A program made the position numbers and the translations under genes. DNA of 42,074 nt, taken from assembly GCF_036289405.1 (NCBI RefSeq), contig NZ_JAYFFI010000020.1, forward strand, positions 1 to 42,074, in the 5' to 3' direction. The DNA comes from Pseudoramibacter faecis. GTDB lineage: Bacteria > Bacillota > Clostridia > Eubacteriales > Eubacteriaceae. Below are positions 1 to 8,111 of this stretch, in pieces; position 1 is the stretch's first letter; each line of letters starts with the position of its first letter. The notes under the pieces are model-generated. The model made no database searches and was not told the DNA's origin. It saw only the letters and a program-made list of their open reading frames with translations.

Positions 1-42
1 AGGTGTATAGAGAATAACTCGATTCAGGATAAATACTAATTA

Positions 43-67
43 GGTCGGGGATAACTCCGGCCATTTT
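43..67 (+). terminator. Intrinsic terminator of a gene upstream of the window
   Basis: An eight-pair stem (43-50 with 55-62, including two G-U pairs) closes a four-base AUAA loop and is followed by ATTTTG. No coding region precedes it inside the window, so it most likely ends a gene lying to the left. Confidence 0.5.
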
Positions 68-77
68 GTGATGAAAG

Positions 78-129
78 AAAACCTGCTATTAAGAGTCAGA
101 TTTTTGCTTGACTTTTCTTGGCAGGTTTT
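78..129. other. Long palindromic hairpin in the leading intergenic region
   Basis: AAAACCTGC at 78-86 is perfectly complementary to GCAGGTTTT at 121-129. A second inner stem is formed by AAGAGTCA (91-98) and TGACTTTT. With A-rich and T-rich outer arms it could end transcription in either direction. The rest of 1-226 shows no gene. Confidence 0.35.
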
Positions 130-162
130 GATGGATAGGTTGAGAGAGAGAATATGGTCACT

Positions 163-193
163 TTGGAAACATTTAATGAAATCAGGGTATAAT
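163..193 (+). promoter_or_regulatory. Possible promoter for the VanZ-like gene
   Basis: A perfect TATAAT lies at 188-193, with TTGGAA at 163-168 upstream. The 19-base spacer is longer than ideal, so this is a tentative call. The first gene starts 34 bases further on. Confidence 0.35.
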
Positions 194-226
194 TTGTCAT
201 AAATCAATCACGGAGTGTGAAGCGTT

Positions 227-880
227 TTGGTAAATGTATTTTTGACCCTTGCCCGATGGCTCAACCGGGCGTTGTTGACCCTTTCAGCAAAGATTTATCA
301 GACGGATATGAGCGATTTAGCTGGAGATATTTGGGAGGGATATCGGCCCAATTGGACACCCGGCACGATCGGCTTGGGAATGATTATTCTGATCGTCACA
401 TTGATTGTTCTGATCGTCTTGCATCATCGAAAGAAAATTACTTTTGGCCAGGGTCTGGCGGCTATCTTTTTTGTGATTTATTTATATCTGATGTTTGGTT
501 CTACGGTTTTTACGCGAACATCGGACGCGGTGGCACATGTGAATACGGATTTTTTATGGGAATACCGAAAAATCTTGGTGGATCACAGCTGGCACTATGT
601 GAAAGAAGTGTTGCTTAACATGTTGATGCTTGCGCCCGTGGGATTTATGTTTCCCTTGGTTCGCGGCAAACGGGGTGTGGTGCTGGCCGTACTCTTCGGA
701 TTTGTCTGCTCGCTTGGCATTGAGGGGATGCAATGGCTCTTTAAATGTGGCCTGTTTGAATATGACGATTTGTTTAATAATACCGTTGGGGCTTTGTTAG
801 GATATATGCTGTATCGTGTCCTGATGCCTTGGCACGGCAGAAAGAAAAAAATGGGGCGGCAATCAAAGCGTACGGCATGA
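227..880 (+). CDS. VanZ-like family membrane protein
   Basis: A 217-residue integral membrane protein with the layout of the VanZ-like family: hydrophobic segments at about residues 47-66 and 74-92, then a loop with the family-typical NTDFLWEYRKIL and VKEVLLNMLMLAPVGFMFPL, followed by two more membrane segments and FEYDDLFNNTVGALLGY near the end. VanZ itself gives low-level teicoplanin resistance, but most chromosomal members have no proven role. The start chosen is a TTG with CGGAG at 211-215; an ATG at 308 is an alternative but would remove 27 residues and leave a poorer ribosome site. It precedes galE and may belong to the envelope region, though 87 bases separate them. Confidence 0.8.
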   Translation: MVNVFLTLARWLNRALLTLSAKIYQTDMSDLAGDIWEGYRPNWTPGTIGLGMIILIVTLIVLIVLHHRKKITFGQGLAAIFFVIYLYLMFGSTVFTRTSDAVAHVNTDFLWEYRKILVDHSWHYVKEVLLNMLMLAPVGFMFPLVRGKRGVVLAVLFGFVCSLGIEGMQWLFKCGLFEYDDLFNNTVGALLGYMLYRVLMPWHGRKKKMGRQSKRTA

Positions 881-967
881 AAAGCAGTTTAAAAATAAGA
901 AAAGTGACAGTTTTTTCATTTATACTATTTGAAAATAATACGAATTTAAAAAGACGGAGGCAATGAC

Positions 968-1993
968 GTGGTAATTTTATTAGCCGGGGGCGCAGGATAT
1001 ATTGGTTCTCACACGGCAGTCCAGCTTTTGAACGCAGGCCATCAGGTCGTGGTGATCGATAACTTTTGCAACAGCAGTCCCGAGGCGATTAAACGGGTGG
1101 AGAAACTCACCGGGAAAAAGATAGTCCTTTATCAGGGGGACGTTAAAAATCATGCGGTGGTGCGCCAGGCCCTAAAAGAAAACACGGTTGACTGTGTGAT
1201 TCATTTTGCCGGGCTAAAGGCTGTTGGCGAATCAGTCGTCAAACCGGTTGCGTATTATCGCAATAATATCGATACAACTTTAACGTTATTGGAATGCATG
1301 CAAGAGGCCGATGTGCATCAAATAGTATTTTCGTCGTCGGCAACCGTTTATGGTGAAGAAAACCCAGTGCCCTATGAAGAAACCATGCCCCGGGGACGTT
1401 GCTCTAATCCTTATGGATGGACCAAAGCCATGATGGAGCAAATTTTGCAGGATGCGGCGGTGGCTGATTCGGCGTTATCGGTGGTTTTGCTGCGCTACTT
1501 TAATCCCATTGGGGCCCACCCTTCCGGTGAAATCGGGGAGGATCCTCAGGGTATTCCCAATAATTTGATGCCCTATGTTTCCCAGGTGGCGGTGGGACGT
1601 CGTGAATGCCTGACCATTTTTGGCGATGACTATGAAACCCCGGACGGCACCTGCACCCGAGACTACATTCATGTGATGGACTTGGCAGACGGCCATGTCA
1701 AGGCGGTGGTGTACGCAGCGAAACATCATGGGGTTGAAATCTTTAATCTTGGAACCGGCAAGCCCTATTCGGTTTTGGAAATGGTCAAAACGTTTGAACA
1801 GGCAAACGGAATTCACGTGCCCTATCAGATCGGAGAACGACGGGCTGGCGATTTGCCGGCATGTTGGGCCAATGTGGATAAAACTAAAACGATTTTAGGA
1901 TGGGAAGCGAAAAGATCTTTGGAGGATATGTGTCGTGATTCCTGGCACTGGCAGAAGAAAAATCCCCGGGGCTATTCGGATTCGGAAGCTTAA
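968..1993 (+). CDS. galE: UDP-glucose 4-epimerase
   Basis: This 341-residue cytosolic short-chain dehydrogenase-type enzyme interconverts UDP-glucose and UDP-galactose with bound NAD. The Rossmann motif GGAGYIGSH lies at residues 7-15, the catalytic serine region SSSATVYG at 122-129 and the YxxxK pair at Tyr149 and Lys153. Length is normal for GalE. The start is GTG at 968 with GGAGG at 956-960; the nearby ATG at 963 is followed at once by a stop in its frame. Together with glf further on, it can supply UDP-galactofuranose for a surface polymer. Identification is firm; exact substrate (glucose or N-acetylglucosamine form) cannot be read from sequence. Confidence 0.95.
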   Translation: MVILLAGGAGYIGSHTAVQLLNAGHQVVVIDNFCNSSPEAIKRVEKLTGKKIVLYQGDVKNHAVVRQALKENTVDCVIHFAGLKAVGESVVKPVAYYRNNIDTTLTLLECMQEADVHQIVFSSSATVYGEENPVPYEETMPRGRCSNPYGWTKAMMEQILQDAAVADSALSVVLLRYFNPIGAHPSGEIGEDPQGIPNNLMPYVSQVAVGRRECLTIFGDDYETPDGTCTRDYIHVMDLADGHVKAVVYAAKHHGVEIFNLGTGKPYSVLEMVKTFEQANGIHVPYQIGERRAGDLPACWANVDKTKTILGWEAKRSLEDMCRDSWHWQKKNPRGYSDSEA

Positions 1994-2009
1994 TGAATGG
2001 AGGTTGTTG

Positions 2010-2576
2010 ATGTTAAAAAAGCATAGAAGATTAGGTTTTGCATTAGCGATAACGATGGTATACATTGGTTTGCTCAGCGCTTGCGGCAGTCAGCCGCGAC
2101 AACAGAAAAATCGTTCAACAGGAGAAAAGACGTCTGAAAAAACGGCATCCGCACAGAGTGCATCAACGACGTCAGCTCAAAATTATTACACGAATACGTT
2201 GTATCAAAATATTTTTTTGCAGTTCCAAGGCTCTGTGGCAGAAAGTCAGTTGGCAAAGGAAGTAAAACAAAATCTATCGGTTCTCAACACGGATACGTTT
2301 TCGGTGAGCAAAGCCAAAGCGTCGGCATCCCATCAAGCGACCATTACCGTCACCGAGAAAGGGAAAACCGATCCGGTTGTGACATTTATCTTTAAAATGG
2401 TTGGAGATGTGCCGTCTGATGAGGACGAATGTACGGGCATTCAATACAGTAGCATTGCCAAAGCTGTGCTGGTAAACAATCAAGACGGAGCACCGACTTA
2501 TTACAAAATTCAAAATGGCAAGAAGACAAAGGTGCACGCCATCGAATCATTGACGGCTTTTGTCAAAAAATGGTAG
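2010..2576 (+). CDS. Putative lipoprotein of unknown function
   Basis: A 188-residue exported protein. The start at 2010 has GGAGG at 1999-2003; a longer reading frame runs back into galE but lacks such a site. The N-terminus is a lipoprotein signal: Lys/Arg-rich start, hydrophobic core and lipobox LSAC with the modified cysteine at residue 25. A Gln/Ser/Thr/Lys-rich linker (26-55) follows, then a roughly 130-residue folded domain with alternating beta-like segments (ATITVTEKGKTDPVVTFIFKM cut short here as ATITVTEKG). I do not recognise the domain. It sits 16 bases after galE and is closed by a terminator, so it may be co-transcribed with galE. Confidence 0.8.
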   Translation: MLKKHRRLGFALAITMVYIGLLSACGSQPRQQKNRSTGEKTSEKTASAQSASTTSAQNYYTNTLYQNIFLQFQGSVAESQLAKEVKQNLSVLNTDTFSVSKAKASASHQATITVTEKGKTDPVVTFIFKMVGDVPSDEDECTGIQYSSIAKAVLVNNQDGAPTYYKIQNGKKTKVHAIESLTAFVKKW

Positions 2577-2609
2577 TGGCTATACAATTTTAAATGGACG
2601 TTGTATAAC

Positions 2610-2650
2610 AAAGCGATCTTAAATCTTTTGGGATAGATCGCTTTAATTTT
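2610..2650 (+). terminator. Terminator after the lipoprotein gene
   Basis: A perfect ten-pair stem (AAAGCGATCT at 2610-2619 with AGATCGCTTT at 2635-2644) carries a 15-base loop and is followed by AATTTTTG. A smaller inverted repeat, TATACAA/TTGTATA, lies just before it at 2581-2607. Confidence 0.75.
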
Positions 2651-2686
2651 TGAGAAACATAAAAGGGGGCATAAAAAATATCCGAC

Positions 2687-4207
2687 ATGAAGGAAAAAGC
2701 AATTCATTGGCTCAATCATGATATTAACGATTATTTATTCTATGTGGCATACGGCCTTTATCTGGTGATTTCGATTCTTAATAATTCGCGGTTTGTCTCC
2801 ACTTTTCCCAATTGGCCCATTAACAAGCTCTTGACATTGGCTATTTTATTGTTAATGTTAAAAGCGTTTTTGAATCAAACCTATGCTTATCAGGAAAGAT
2901 TAGGGATTTGTTTGTCCTTTGGCATTTTGGCCTGGATTAATTTTTCAATTGGCGATGTGGTCACCAATCCGATCACTTGGATTGTTGCTTTTATTTTGAG
3001 TGCGAGGGATATTGAGTTTCAAAAAATTGTCAAAATGACGATTGTGATTTCGTCGATCATGCTGGGGTTGGTCATTTTTTGCAGTTTGCTCAAAGTGATT
3101 CCCAACGACGTCATGGGCTATCCGGACCGAACCCGTTATTTTTTGGGCTTTACCTATCCGTCATTGCCGCCAACTTTATTGTTTAATATTACGGCGCTGC
3201 TGGTGTATTTAAAACGCGATTCGCTGGGGAAGGCGGCATTGATTACATTGCTGGCGGTCAATATCCTCCTTTTTATTTTTACCGATTCGCGCAATCCATT
3301 CATTTTGGTATGTATTGCCCTGGCAACAGTGCTTTTGTTGCAGCATCGGTCATCGCTGTTGGAAAATATGCATGTGCTTGGCTGGATAATGGTTTTTTCG
3401 ACGTTGATTTTCGGCGTGCTGAGCATTTATCTGGCGTATATTTACGACCCTAATGTGCATTGGCTAGCCACGCTTAACGGCTGGCTTTCAGGACGTTTGC
3501 GATTAGGACACGTGTCAATCGTAACGCGGGGCATTAAATGGTTTCCCAGGCCTTTCCCGATGTCAACTGCCGGGGGTTCCAGCAGTCCGACGTATAATTA
3601 TATCGATAGTGCTTATTTGCAGGTACTTCAGGAATACGGGATTTTGCTTTGTGTAGCCTTCGAAGGTGTGCTGATCTGGGGTTATTGGAAGATCTGGAAA
3701 CAAAAAGAATACTATTTGCTGATCGTGCTGACCTTTATGGCGTTGAATGCTATGATCGATCGAAATTTAATGAGATTGCATTTTAATACGTTCTGGATGG
3801 CGCTGGGCGTGGCCCTTTTTGCTTCCAGCGAGGAACGGGATTTATTAACAGCCCACACGCGCTACATACCGGTTGATCAAATTAATGCAGCGGTCAATCA
3901 ATATGGTGCAAGCCCTGGAAAAGAACAGAAAGCCGCCGTTGAAAGGGCCAGGAAACAGGCCCGTGAGCGGGCGAAATCTGAAGCGGAGGGGTGGACGTCT
4001 GCTTCAAGCGGCAACGCGAATGAGGTCCGGCGAGCGAAGCAAATGGATGATCAGGCGGCGCGCATTGCCAAAGATATTTTAAAGCGGCAACGGACAAAAT
4101 CATCGACTGGCCTTTTCAATGTCGACCGTGCTGCACCGAATGAAAACGCAAAGAATGGGCGGCCGGGTCACACACGACACTACCGAAGGGATAAGGAGCA
4201 ATCATGA
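2687..4207 (+). CDS. Wzy-like polysaccharide polymerase / O-antigen ligase-type membrane protein
   Basis: A 506-residue polytopic membrane protein. About ten hydrophobic segments fill residues 10-385, with a large outward loop around residues 255-320 containing RLGHVSIVTRGIKWFPRPF and YNYIDSAYLQVLQEYGI, the arrangement seen in Wzy-type polymerases and ligases that join oligosaccharide units outside the membrane. From about residue 385 the protein has a 120-residue soluble tail rich in Ala, Arg, Lys and Glu, which is unusual. The ribosome site (AGGGGG, 2664-2669) is 17 bases from the ATG; no better ATG, GTG or TTG exists before the in-frame stop. It overlaps the next gene by four bases, so the two are translationally coupled. 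Function is inferred from topology and context. Confidence 0.7.
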   Translation: MKEKAIHWLNHDINDYLFYVAYGLYLVISILNNSRFVSTFPNWPINKLLTLAILLLMLKAFLNQTYAYQERLGICLSFGILAWINFSIGDVVTNPITWIVAFILSARDIEFQKIVKMTIVISSIMLGLVIFCSLLKVIPNDVMGYPDRTRYFLGFTYPSLPPTLLFNITALLVYLKRDSLGKAALITLLAVNILLFIFTDSRNPFILVCIALATVLLLQHRSSLLENMHVLGWIMVFSTLIFGVLSIYLAYIYDPNVHWLATLNGWLSGRLRLGHVSIVTRGIKWFPRPFPMSTAGGSSSPTYNYIDSAYLQVLQEYGILLCVAFEGVLIWGYWKIWKQKEYYLLIVLTFMALNAMIDRNLMRLHFNTFWMALGVALFASSEERDLLTAHTRYIPVDQINAAVNQYGASPGKEQKAAVERARKQARERAKSEAEGWTSASSGNANEVRRAKQMDDQAARIAKDILKRQRTKSSTGLFNVDRAAPNENAKNGRPGHTRHYRRDKEQS

Positions 4208-4863
4208 TTAAAATTCAAGATTTGTTTGATTTAGAGCATTCCATGGCAAAAGATTTCCTCGAACGACTGACTTATCCTTGGGAGGCTTTGGCCGATCTTT
4301 CCGATTGGATTATGGCGACGGGAAAAAATTTGAACCCCGAATTGTATGAGGAACGTGCAGAACACGTTTGGGTGCATAAAACAGCGGAAGTGATGCCGTC
4401 TGCATTTCTGGCCCCCCCCTGCATCATCGGACCGCGCACGCAGGTGCGTCACGGGGCTTTTATCCGCGGTTCGGCACTGGTGGGCGAGGATTGCGTGATC
4501 GGCAATTCGGCGGAGCTCAAAAATGTGATATTGTTTGATAACGTAGAAACACCGCACTATAATTATGTGGGCGACAGTATCCTGGGCTTTCACGCCCACA
4601 TGGGGGCCGGTTCCATCACGTCTAATGTCAAAGCAGATCGACAAAATATTATGATCAAAACAGCAGAGGGCGAATTGGAAACCGGTCTGCGGAAAATTGG
4701 CGCAATGGTGGGCGATTGGGTTGAAGTGGGCTGTAATGCCGTGTTAAATCCGGGGACGATTATCGGACCGCGCACGAATATTTATCCTACGGTTTCTCTG
4801 CGCGGGGTGATTCCGGCAGATCACATTGTGAAGGATGGTGGAACCGTGGTGCCGAAACGTTAA
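4204..4863 (+). CDS. Left-handed beta-helix (hexapeptide repeat) protein, GlmU C-terminal-like
   Basis: A 219-residue cytosolic protein. After a helical N-terminal 55 residues (beginning MIKIQDLFDLE), it shows hexapeptide repeats through the end: PPCIIGPRTQVRHGAFIRG, ALVGEDCVIGNSAELKNVIL, then AHMGAGSITSNVK and GTIIGPRTNIYPTVSLRG. These are the features of UDP-N-acetylglucosamine pyrophosphorylase-related acyltransferase-like proteins, but the nucleotidyltransferase half is missing. A sugar-nucleotide acetyltransferase or a nucleotide-sugar-binding role is plausible. The start overlaps the stop of the polymerase gene (ATGA), which ties it to polysaccharide assembly. Precise substrate unknown. 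Confidence 0.75.
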   Translation: MIKIQDLFDLEHSMAKDFLERLTYPWEALADLSDWIMATGKNLNPELYEERAEHVWVHKTAEVMPSAFLAPPCIIGPRTQVRHGAFIRGSALVGEDCVIGNSAELKNVILFDNVETPHYNYVGDSILGFHAHMGAGSITSNVKADRQNIMIKTAEGELETGLRKIGAMVGDWVEVGCNAVLNPGTIIGPRTNIYPTVSLRGVIPADHIVKDGGTVVPKR

Positions 4864-4893
4864 TAGATTATGAGAACAAAAGGAGGCGATTGA

Positions 4894-5049
4894 ATGCAAA
4901 ATCTTCTTTCATTTATATTATCAGCGATTATTCTGCTTGTAGCCATCCGCATAGAACTGAAAATTGCGGGCTGCTTATTGCGAGTGCTGGTCGCGCTGGC
5001 GGCCGTCGCTTTGATCATTTGGTGTTTCGCAGCGCTCTTGACGATTTAA
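4894..5049 (+). CDS. 51-residue hydrophobic membrane peptide
   Basis: An ATG at 4894, seven bases after a perfect AGGAGG (4881-4886), opens a 51-codon frame ending TAA at 5047-5049. The product begins MQNLLSFILSAIILLVAIR and has two hydrophobic stretches (about residues 3-18 and 31-50) around a short charged turn (RIELK), so a two-pass or hairpin membrane peptide is likely. It lies 30 bases after the hexapeptide gene and before glf, in the same direction. No known family recognised. The strong ribosome site and lack of any competing gene support it being real. Confidence 0.65.
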   Translation: MQNLLSFILSAIILLVAIRIELKIAGCLLRVLVALAAVALIIWCFAALLTI

Positions 5050-5069
5050 TGGCATCGCTCATCGTTCTG

Positions 5070-5078
5070 TGCTATAAT
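5070..5078 (+). promoter_or_regulatory. Extended -10 promoter for glf
   Basis: TGC immediately precedes a perfect TATAAT (5073-5078), the extended -10 form, 41 bases before the glf start. No good -35 is present at the right distance, which extended -10 promoters tolerate. Confidence 0.55.
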
Positions 5079-5118
5079 AATGGCGTTAATTTTAGAATAT
5101 TGAGTGAGGATCAAACCA

Positions 5119-6225
5119 ATGAAATATGATTATCTAGTGGTTGGCGCAGGCCTTTACGGCGCTGTTTTTGCGCAGGAAGCGAAAAAAGCGGGGAAATCGG
5201 TTCTGGTGATCGACAGACGGTCGCATATCGCAGGCAATGTTTATACAGAGGCAGTGGCCGGCATTCAGGTGCATCGTTATGGCGCGCACATCTTCCATAC
5301 CAACAACAAAACAGTATGGCAATATGTCAGTCACTTTGCGACATTCAACCGCTTTACCAATTCGCCGGTGGCCAATTACAAAGGAGAGCTTTATTCGCTG
5401 CCCTTTAATATGTACACTTTTAATAAAATGTGGGGCGTGGTGACGCCGCAGGAAGCGGCGGATAAAATCGCCGAACAGAGAAAAGAAGCCGGCATTGCCG
5501 AACCGAAGAGCCTGGAAGAACAGGCGATCAGCCTGGTCGGGATCGATATTTATGAAAAGCTCATCAAGGGCTATACCGAAAAACAATGGGGCAGGCCCTG
5601 CACAGAGCTGCCGAGCTTTATCATCAAGCGGCTGCCGGTTCGCTTGACTTTTGATAATAATTATTTTAATGCTTTGTATCAAGGGATTCCGATTGGCGGA
5701 TATACGCAGATGGTTGCAAACATCCTTGATGGCATTGATGTGCAGTTGGAGCAGGATTATTTTGATGATAAGGCCCGTTGGGATGGGATGGCCGATCAAG
5801 TGATTTACACGGGCGCCATCGATGCCTATTTCGGCTTTAAACTCGGGCATTTGGAATACCGTTCGGTGCGTTTTGAAACGGAAGAACTCAATATAGATAA
5901 TTTTCAGGGCAATGCGGCGGTTAATTACACCGATCGCGAAACGCCCTGGACGCGGATTATCGAACACAAGTGGTTTGAGTTTGGCAAATCCGATCCGGGG
6001 AAAACGGTCATCAGCCGGGAATACTCTTCGGAATGGCAACCGGGCGATGAACCGTATTATCCCGTGAATGACGAAAGGAACAACGCCCTTTATGAAGCGT
6101 ACCGCAAACTGGCCGAGAAAGAAGCGCATGTGGTTTTCGGCGGCCGACTGGGTGAATATAAATATTACGACATGGATGCTGTGATCGCAGCCGCTCTTGA
6201 AAAAAGCCATCAGATTTTGGCGTGA
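5119..6225 (+). CDS. glf: UDP-galactopyranose mutase
   Basis: A 368-residue FAD enzyme that converts UDP-galactopyranose to UDP-galactofuranose, the donor for galactofuranose in surface polymers. The FAD-binding start YLVVGAGLYGAVFAQEAKK and the second flavin-contact IDRRSHIAGNVY lie at the N-terminus, followed by the family-typical YGAHIFHTN, FTNSPVANYKGELYSLPFNM and YTEKQWGRP. Near the C-terminus YYPVNDERNN is also characteristic. The start at 5119 has GAGGA eight bases upstream. With galE it forms the sugar-nucleotide supply of this region. Confidence 0.95.
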   Translation: MKYDYLVVGAGLYGAVFAQEAKKAGKSVLVIDRRSHIAGNVYTEAVAGIQVHRYGAHIFHTNNKTVWQYVSHFATFNRFTNSPVANYKGELYSLPFNMYTFNKMWGVVTPQEAADKIAEQRKEAGIAEPKSLEEQAISLVGIDIYEKLIKGYTEKQWGRPCTELPSFIIKRLPVRLTFDNNYFNALYQGIPIGGYTQMVANILDGIDVQLEQDYFDDKARWDGMADQVIYTGAIDAYFGFKLGHLEYRSVRFETEELNIDNFQGNAAVNYTDRETPWTRIIEHKWFEFGKSDPGKTVISREYSSEWQPGDEPYYPVNDERNNALYEAYRKLAEKEAHVVFGGRLGEYKYYDMDAVIAAALEKSHQILA

Positions 6226-6261
6226 GCCTATTTTGGCTGACGGAAGTAAGAAGGAGAGAAA

Positions 6262-6555
6262 ATGCTTAAAATATATCCAGCTGTTTATCACACTGAAGAT
6301 GGAAAGGTAACTTGCCACTTCCCGGATTTGCCGGAAGTACCTGCCTTTTCTGAAGAGGACAAGGAAAGTGTGGCTGAAAAAGCTAAAGAAGTGCTGGGGC
6401 GTTACTATGTTAAAAAGTCTCAGGATCGTGAAACCATTCCGGATCCTTCAAATGCGCGTTTGATGCAGGCCGAAGGCGACGATGTGATCGAATATGTTTA
6501 TACCGATATCGATCAGTATTGGGACAACACCAAAGCAAAAGAGATTTGGGTGTAA
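6262..6555 (+). CDS. HicB-like protein, apparently without a HicA partner
   Basis: A 97-residue protein whose first 50 residues match the HicB antitoxin fold: MLKIYPAVYHTEDGKVTCHF, then PDLPEVPAFSEEDKESVAEK. HicB proteins normally neutralise the mRNA-cleaving toxin HicA and often end in a DNA-binding domain. Here the C-terminal part (residues 55-97) is acidic and Asp/Tyr-rich with no recognisable helix-turn-helix, and neither neighbour encodes a small HicA-like protein. A good AAGGAG (6251-6256) precedes the start, and a terminator follows, so it may be transcribed alone or from the glf promoter 36 bases upstream of its start. Confidence 0.7.
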   Translation: MLKIYPAVYHTEDGKVTCHFPDLPEVPAFSEEDKESVAEKAKEVLGRYYVKKSQDRETIPDPSNARLMQAEGDDVIEYVYTDIDQYWDNTKAKEIWV

Positions 6556-6578
6556 AAAAGTTTCCGCGATATAATGAG

Positions 6579-6602
6579 AAAGCTGCCTTTGGCAGCTTTT
6601 TT
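6579..6602 (+). terminator. Terminator after the HicB-like gene
   Basis: AAAGCTGCC (6579-6587) pairs with GGCAGCTTT (6591-6599) around a three-base loop, followed by a T run. Confidence 0.85.
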
Positions 6603-6657
6603 CAGGCGAATTATACCAATCAAAATGATAGGTATGATTTGAAAGAGATGATCATTA

Positions 6658-8100
6658 ATGATGAAAGATTATTTTACAATTGAGAATATTCAACGTGCCG
6701 TATCTCCCGAAGCTTTACTGGCCGGCTCTTTTGGCATTGAGCGCGAGGGACTGCGGATGAAAGCAGACGGGGCATTGGCCTTGACATCGCACCCCGCTAT
6801 TTTTGGCAATAAATTAACCAATCCGTTGATCACAACGGATTTTTCGGAAAGTCAAATTGAAATTGTCACACCGGCGTTAAGCAGTGTTGAAAAAACTTAT
6901 CAGCTTTTATCCCATTTGACGGACTTGGTGGAAACTGCGTTGCCCTGGGACGAGTTCTTTTGGCCCAATTCAATGCCTTGTGTTTTGCCGCCGTTAGATC
7001 AAATTCCCATTGCGCATTATGAAGGAGCCCCCGATGCGGAAGCTTCAATGCTTTATCGCCGGGGCTTGGCCCAAAAATACGGTGCCCAGAAACAAATGCT
7101 TTCGGGGATTCACTTCAATTATTCTTTGGCGGAAGAAACGGTTAAGACGTTGTATCGTAACTCAAAACAAAAGGAGAGTTCACTTTCTTATCAAGCGTTT
7201 AAAGATGAACTTTATTTAAAAATAGCTCGAAATTATCTGCGTTATCGTTGGTTGATAATCTATCTGAGCGGTGCCACCTCGGCTGCCCATGCGACTTTCG
7301 CAAAGGAGTGTCTGCGGCTCATGCCCAACCAAGACGGTGCCCAAGGGTATTTCAGCGAGGCAGGTCCCAGTTATCGCAACGGGACCACCGGCTATAAAAA
7401 TATTGATCCGCTGTATCCGCGTTACGATAGCTGTGTACATTTTGCGGATGATGTGGCCGCATTTGTGCAGGAGGGAAAACTTTCTCAGCCGAAGGAATTG
7501 TATGCGCAGGTGCGCCTGAAACCCAAGGATCCCAAAGACTGGCTGCATTCGCTGGCAAAGGACGGGATCGACTATATCGAAATGCGCACGATGGATCTCA
7601 ATCCTTTTGATAAATGCGGCATCAGCCTGATTGATATGCAACTCATGCATCAAATGATGCTGTATTGTTTGCTAAAGCCAGAATCGAATACGGATTTTGC
7701 AGCCGTTCAGGTAGAAGCCTTTCACAATGAAAATCTAGCAGCCGAACGCGGATTTTGCGGTGATTTAATGCTGAGCCGGGATGGAGAAGCAGTTGGTTTT
7801 AAAACCTGGTCCCTTGAATTAATTGACGAAATGCTGGAGATGGACGATCGCTTGTCGTTAGGCCGACAGAAAATGCTTAAAACAATGAGACGTCGTGTAA
7901 CCCACCCGGAAACGACCCATGCCGCTAAATTGAATGCATCCATCAAGGAGATGAGTTTTCTTGAAACAAACCTGGCACTGGCGGCAGAATATCGAATCGA
8001 AAGCAAAGTTGCGATACAATTGGGTTTGCAGAAGGGCGATGCGTGGCTTGCACAATACGACGGACCGGCACTCCCGGGACGTCGCATTGCGGCCGAATAA
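6658..8100 (+). CDS. gshA: Glutamate-cysteine ligase, GshF N-terminal type, free-standing
   Basis: A 480-residue protein resembling the first half of the bifunctional glutathione synthetase GshF and, more distantly, proteobacterial GshA. It would join glutamate and cysteine using ATP to give gamma-glutamylcysteine. Visible hallmarks are GIEREGLR (26-33), the TDFSESQIEIVTP block (60-72) and SGIHFNYS (149-156), followed by LKIARNYLRYRWLIIYLSGA. The ATP-grasp half of GshF, which adds glycine, is absent: the frame ends in a normal stop and the next gene starts 11 bases later. No gshB is in the window. The ribosome site is weak (AAAGAG at 6642-6647); the second codon, also ATG, is an equally possible start. 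Confidence 0.85.
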   Translation: MMKDYFTIENIQRAVSPEALLAGSFGIEREGLRMKADGALALTSHPAIFGNKLTNPLITTDFSESQIEIVTPALSSVEKTYQLLSHLTDLVETALPWDEFFWPNSMPCVLPPLDQIPIAHYEGAPDAEASMLYRRGLAQKYGAQKQMLSGIHFNYSLAEETVKTLYRNSKQKESSLSYQAFKDELYLKIARNYLRYRWLIIYLSGATSAAHATFAKECLRLMPNQDGAQGYFSEAGPSYRNGTTGYKNIDPLYPRYDSCVHFADDVAAFVQEGKLSQPKELYAQVRLKPKDPKDWLHSLAKDGIDYIEMRTMDLNPFDKCGISLIDMQLMHQMMLYCLLKPESNTDFAAVQVEAFHNENLAAERGFCGDLMLSRDGEAVGFKTWSLELIDEMLEMDDRLSLGRQKMLKTMRRRVTHPETTHAAKLNASIKEMSFLETNLALAAEYRIESKVAIQLGLQKGDAWLAQYDGPALPGRRIAAE

Positions 8101-8111
8101 CAGGGTGGCTT

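Noticed and set aside
217..618. GTG-started frame at the position of the VanZ-like gene
   Set aside because: Its protein is compositionally odd and not membrane-like, while the frame from 227 has the VanZ pattern.
2671..2686. AUA codon at 2678 as start of the Wzy-like gene, better spaced from AGGGGG than the ATG
   Set aside because: AUA starts are very rare in bacteria; spacing alone is not enough to prefer it.
4890..5129. TTG-started 79-codon frame between the hexapeptide gene and glf
   Set aside because: It overlaps the much better 51-codon frame (perfect ribosome site at the right spacing) and runs into glf.
5134..6318. Long open frame (394 codons) on the minus strand opposite glf
   Set aside because: It mirrors the glf gene, has no ribosome site and its protein looks like no family; glf on the plus strand has full motif support.
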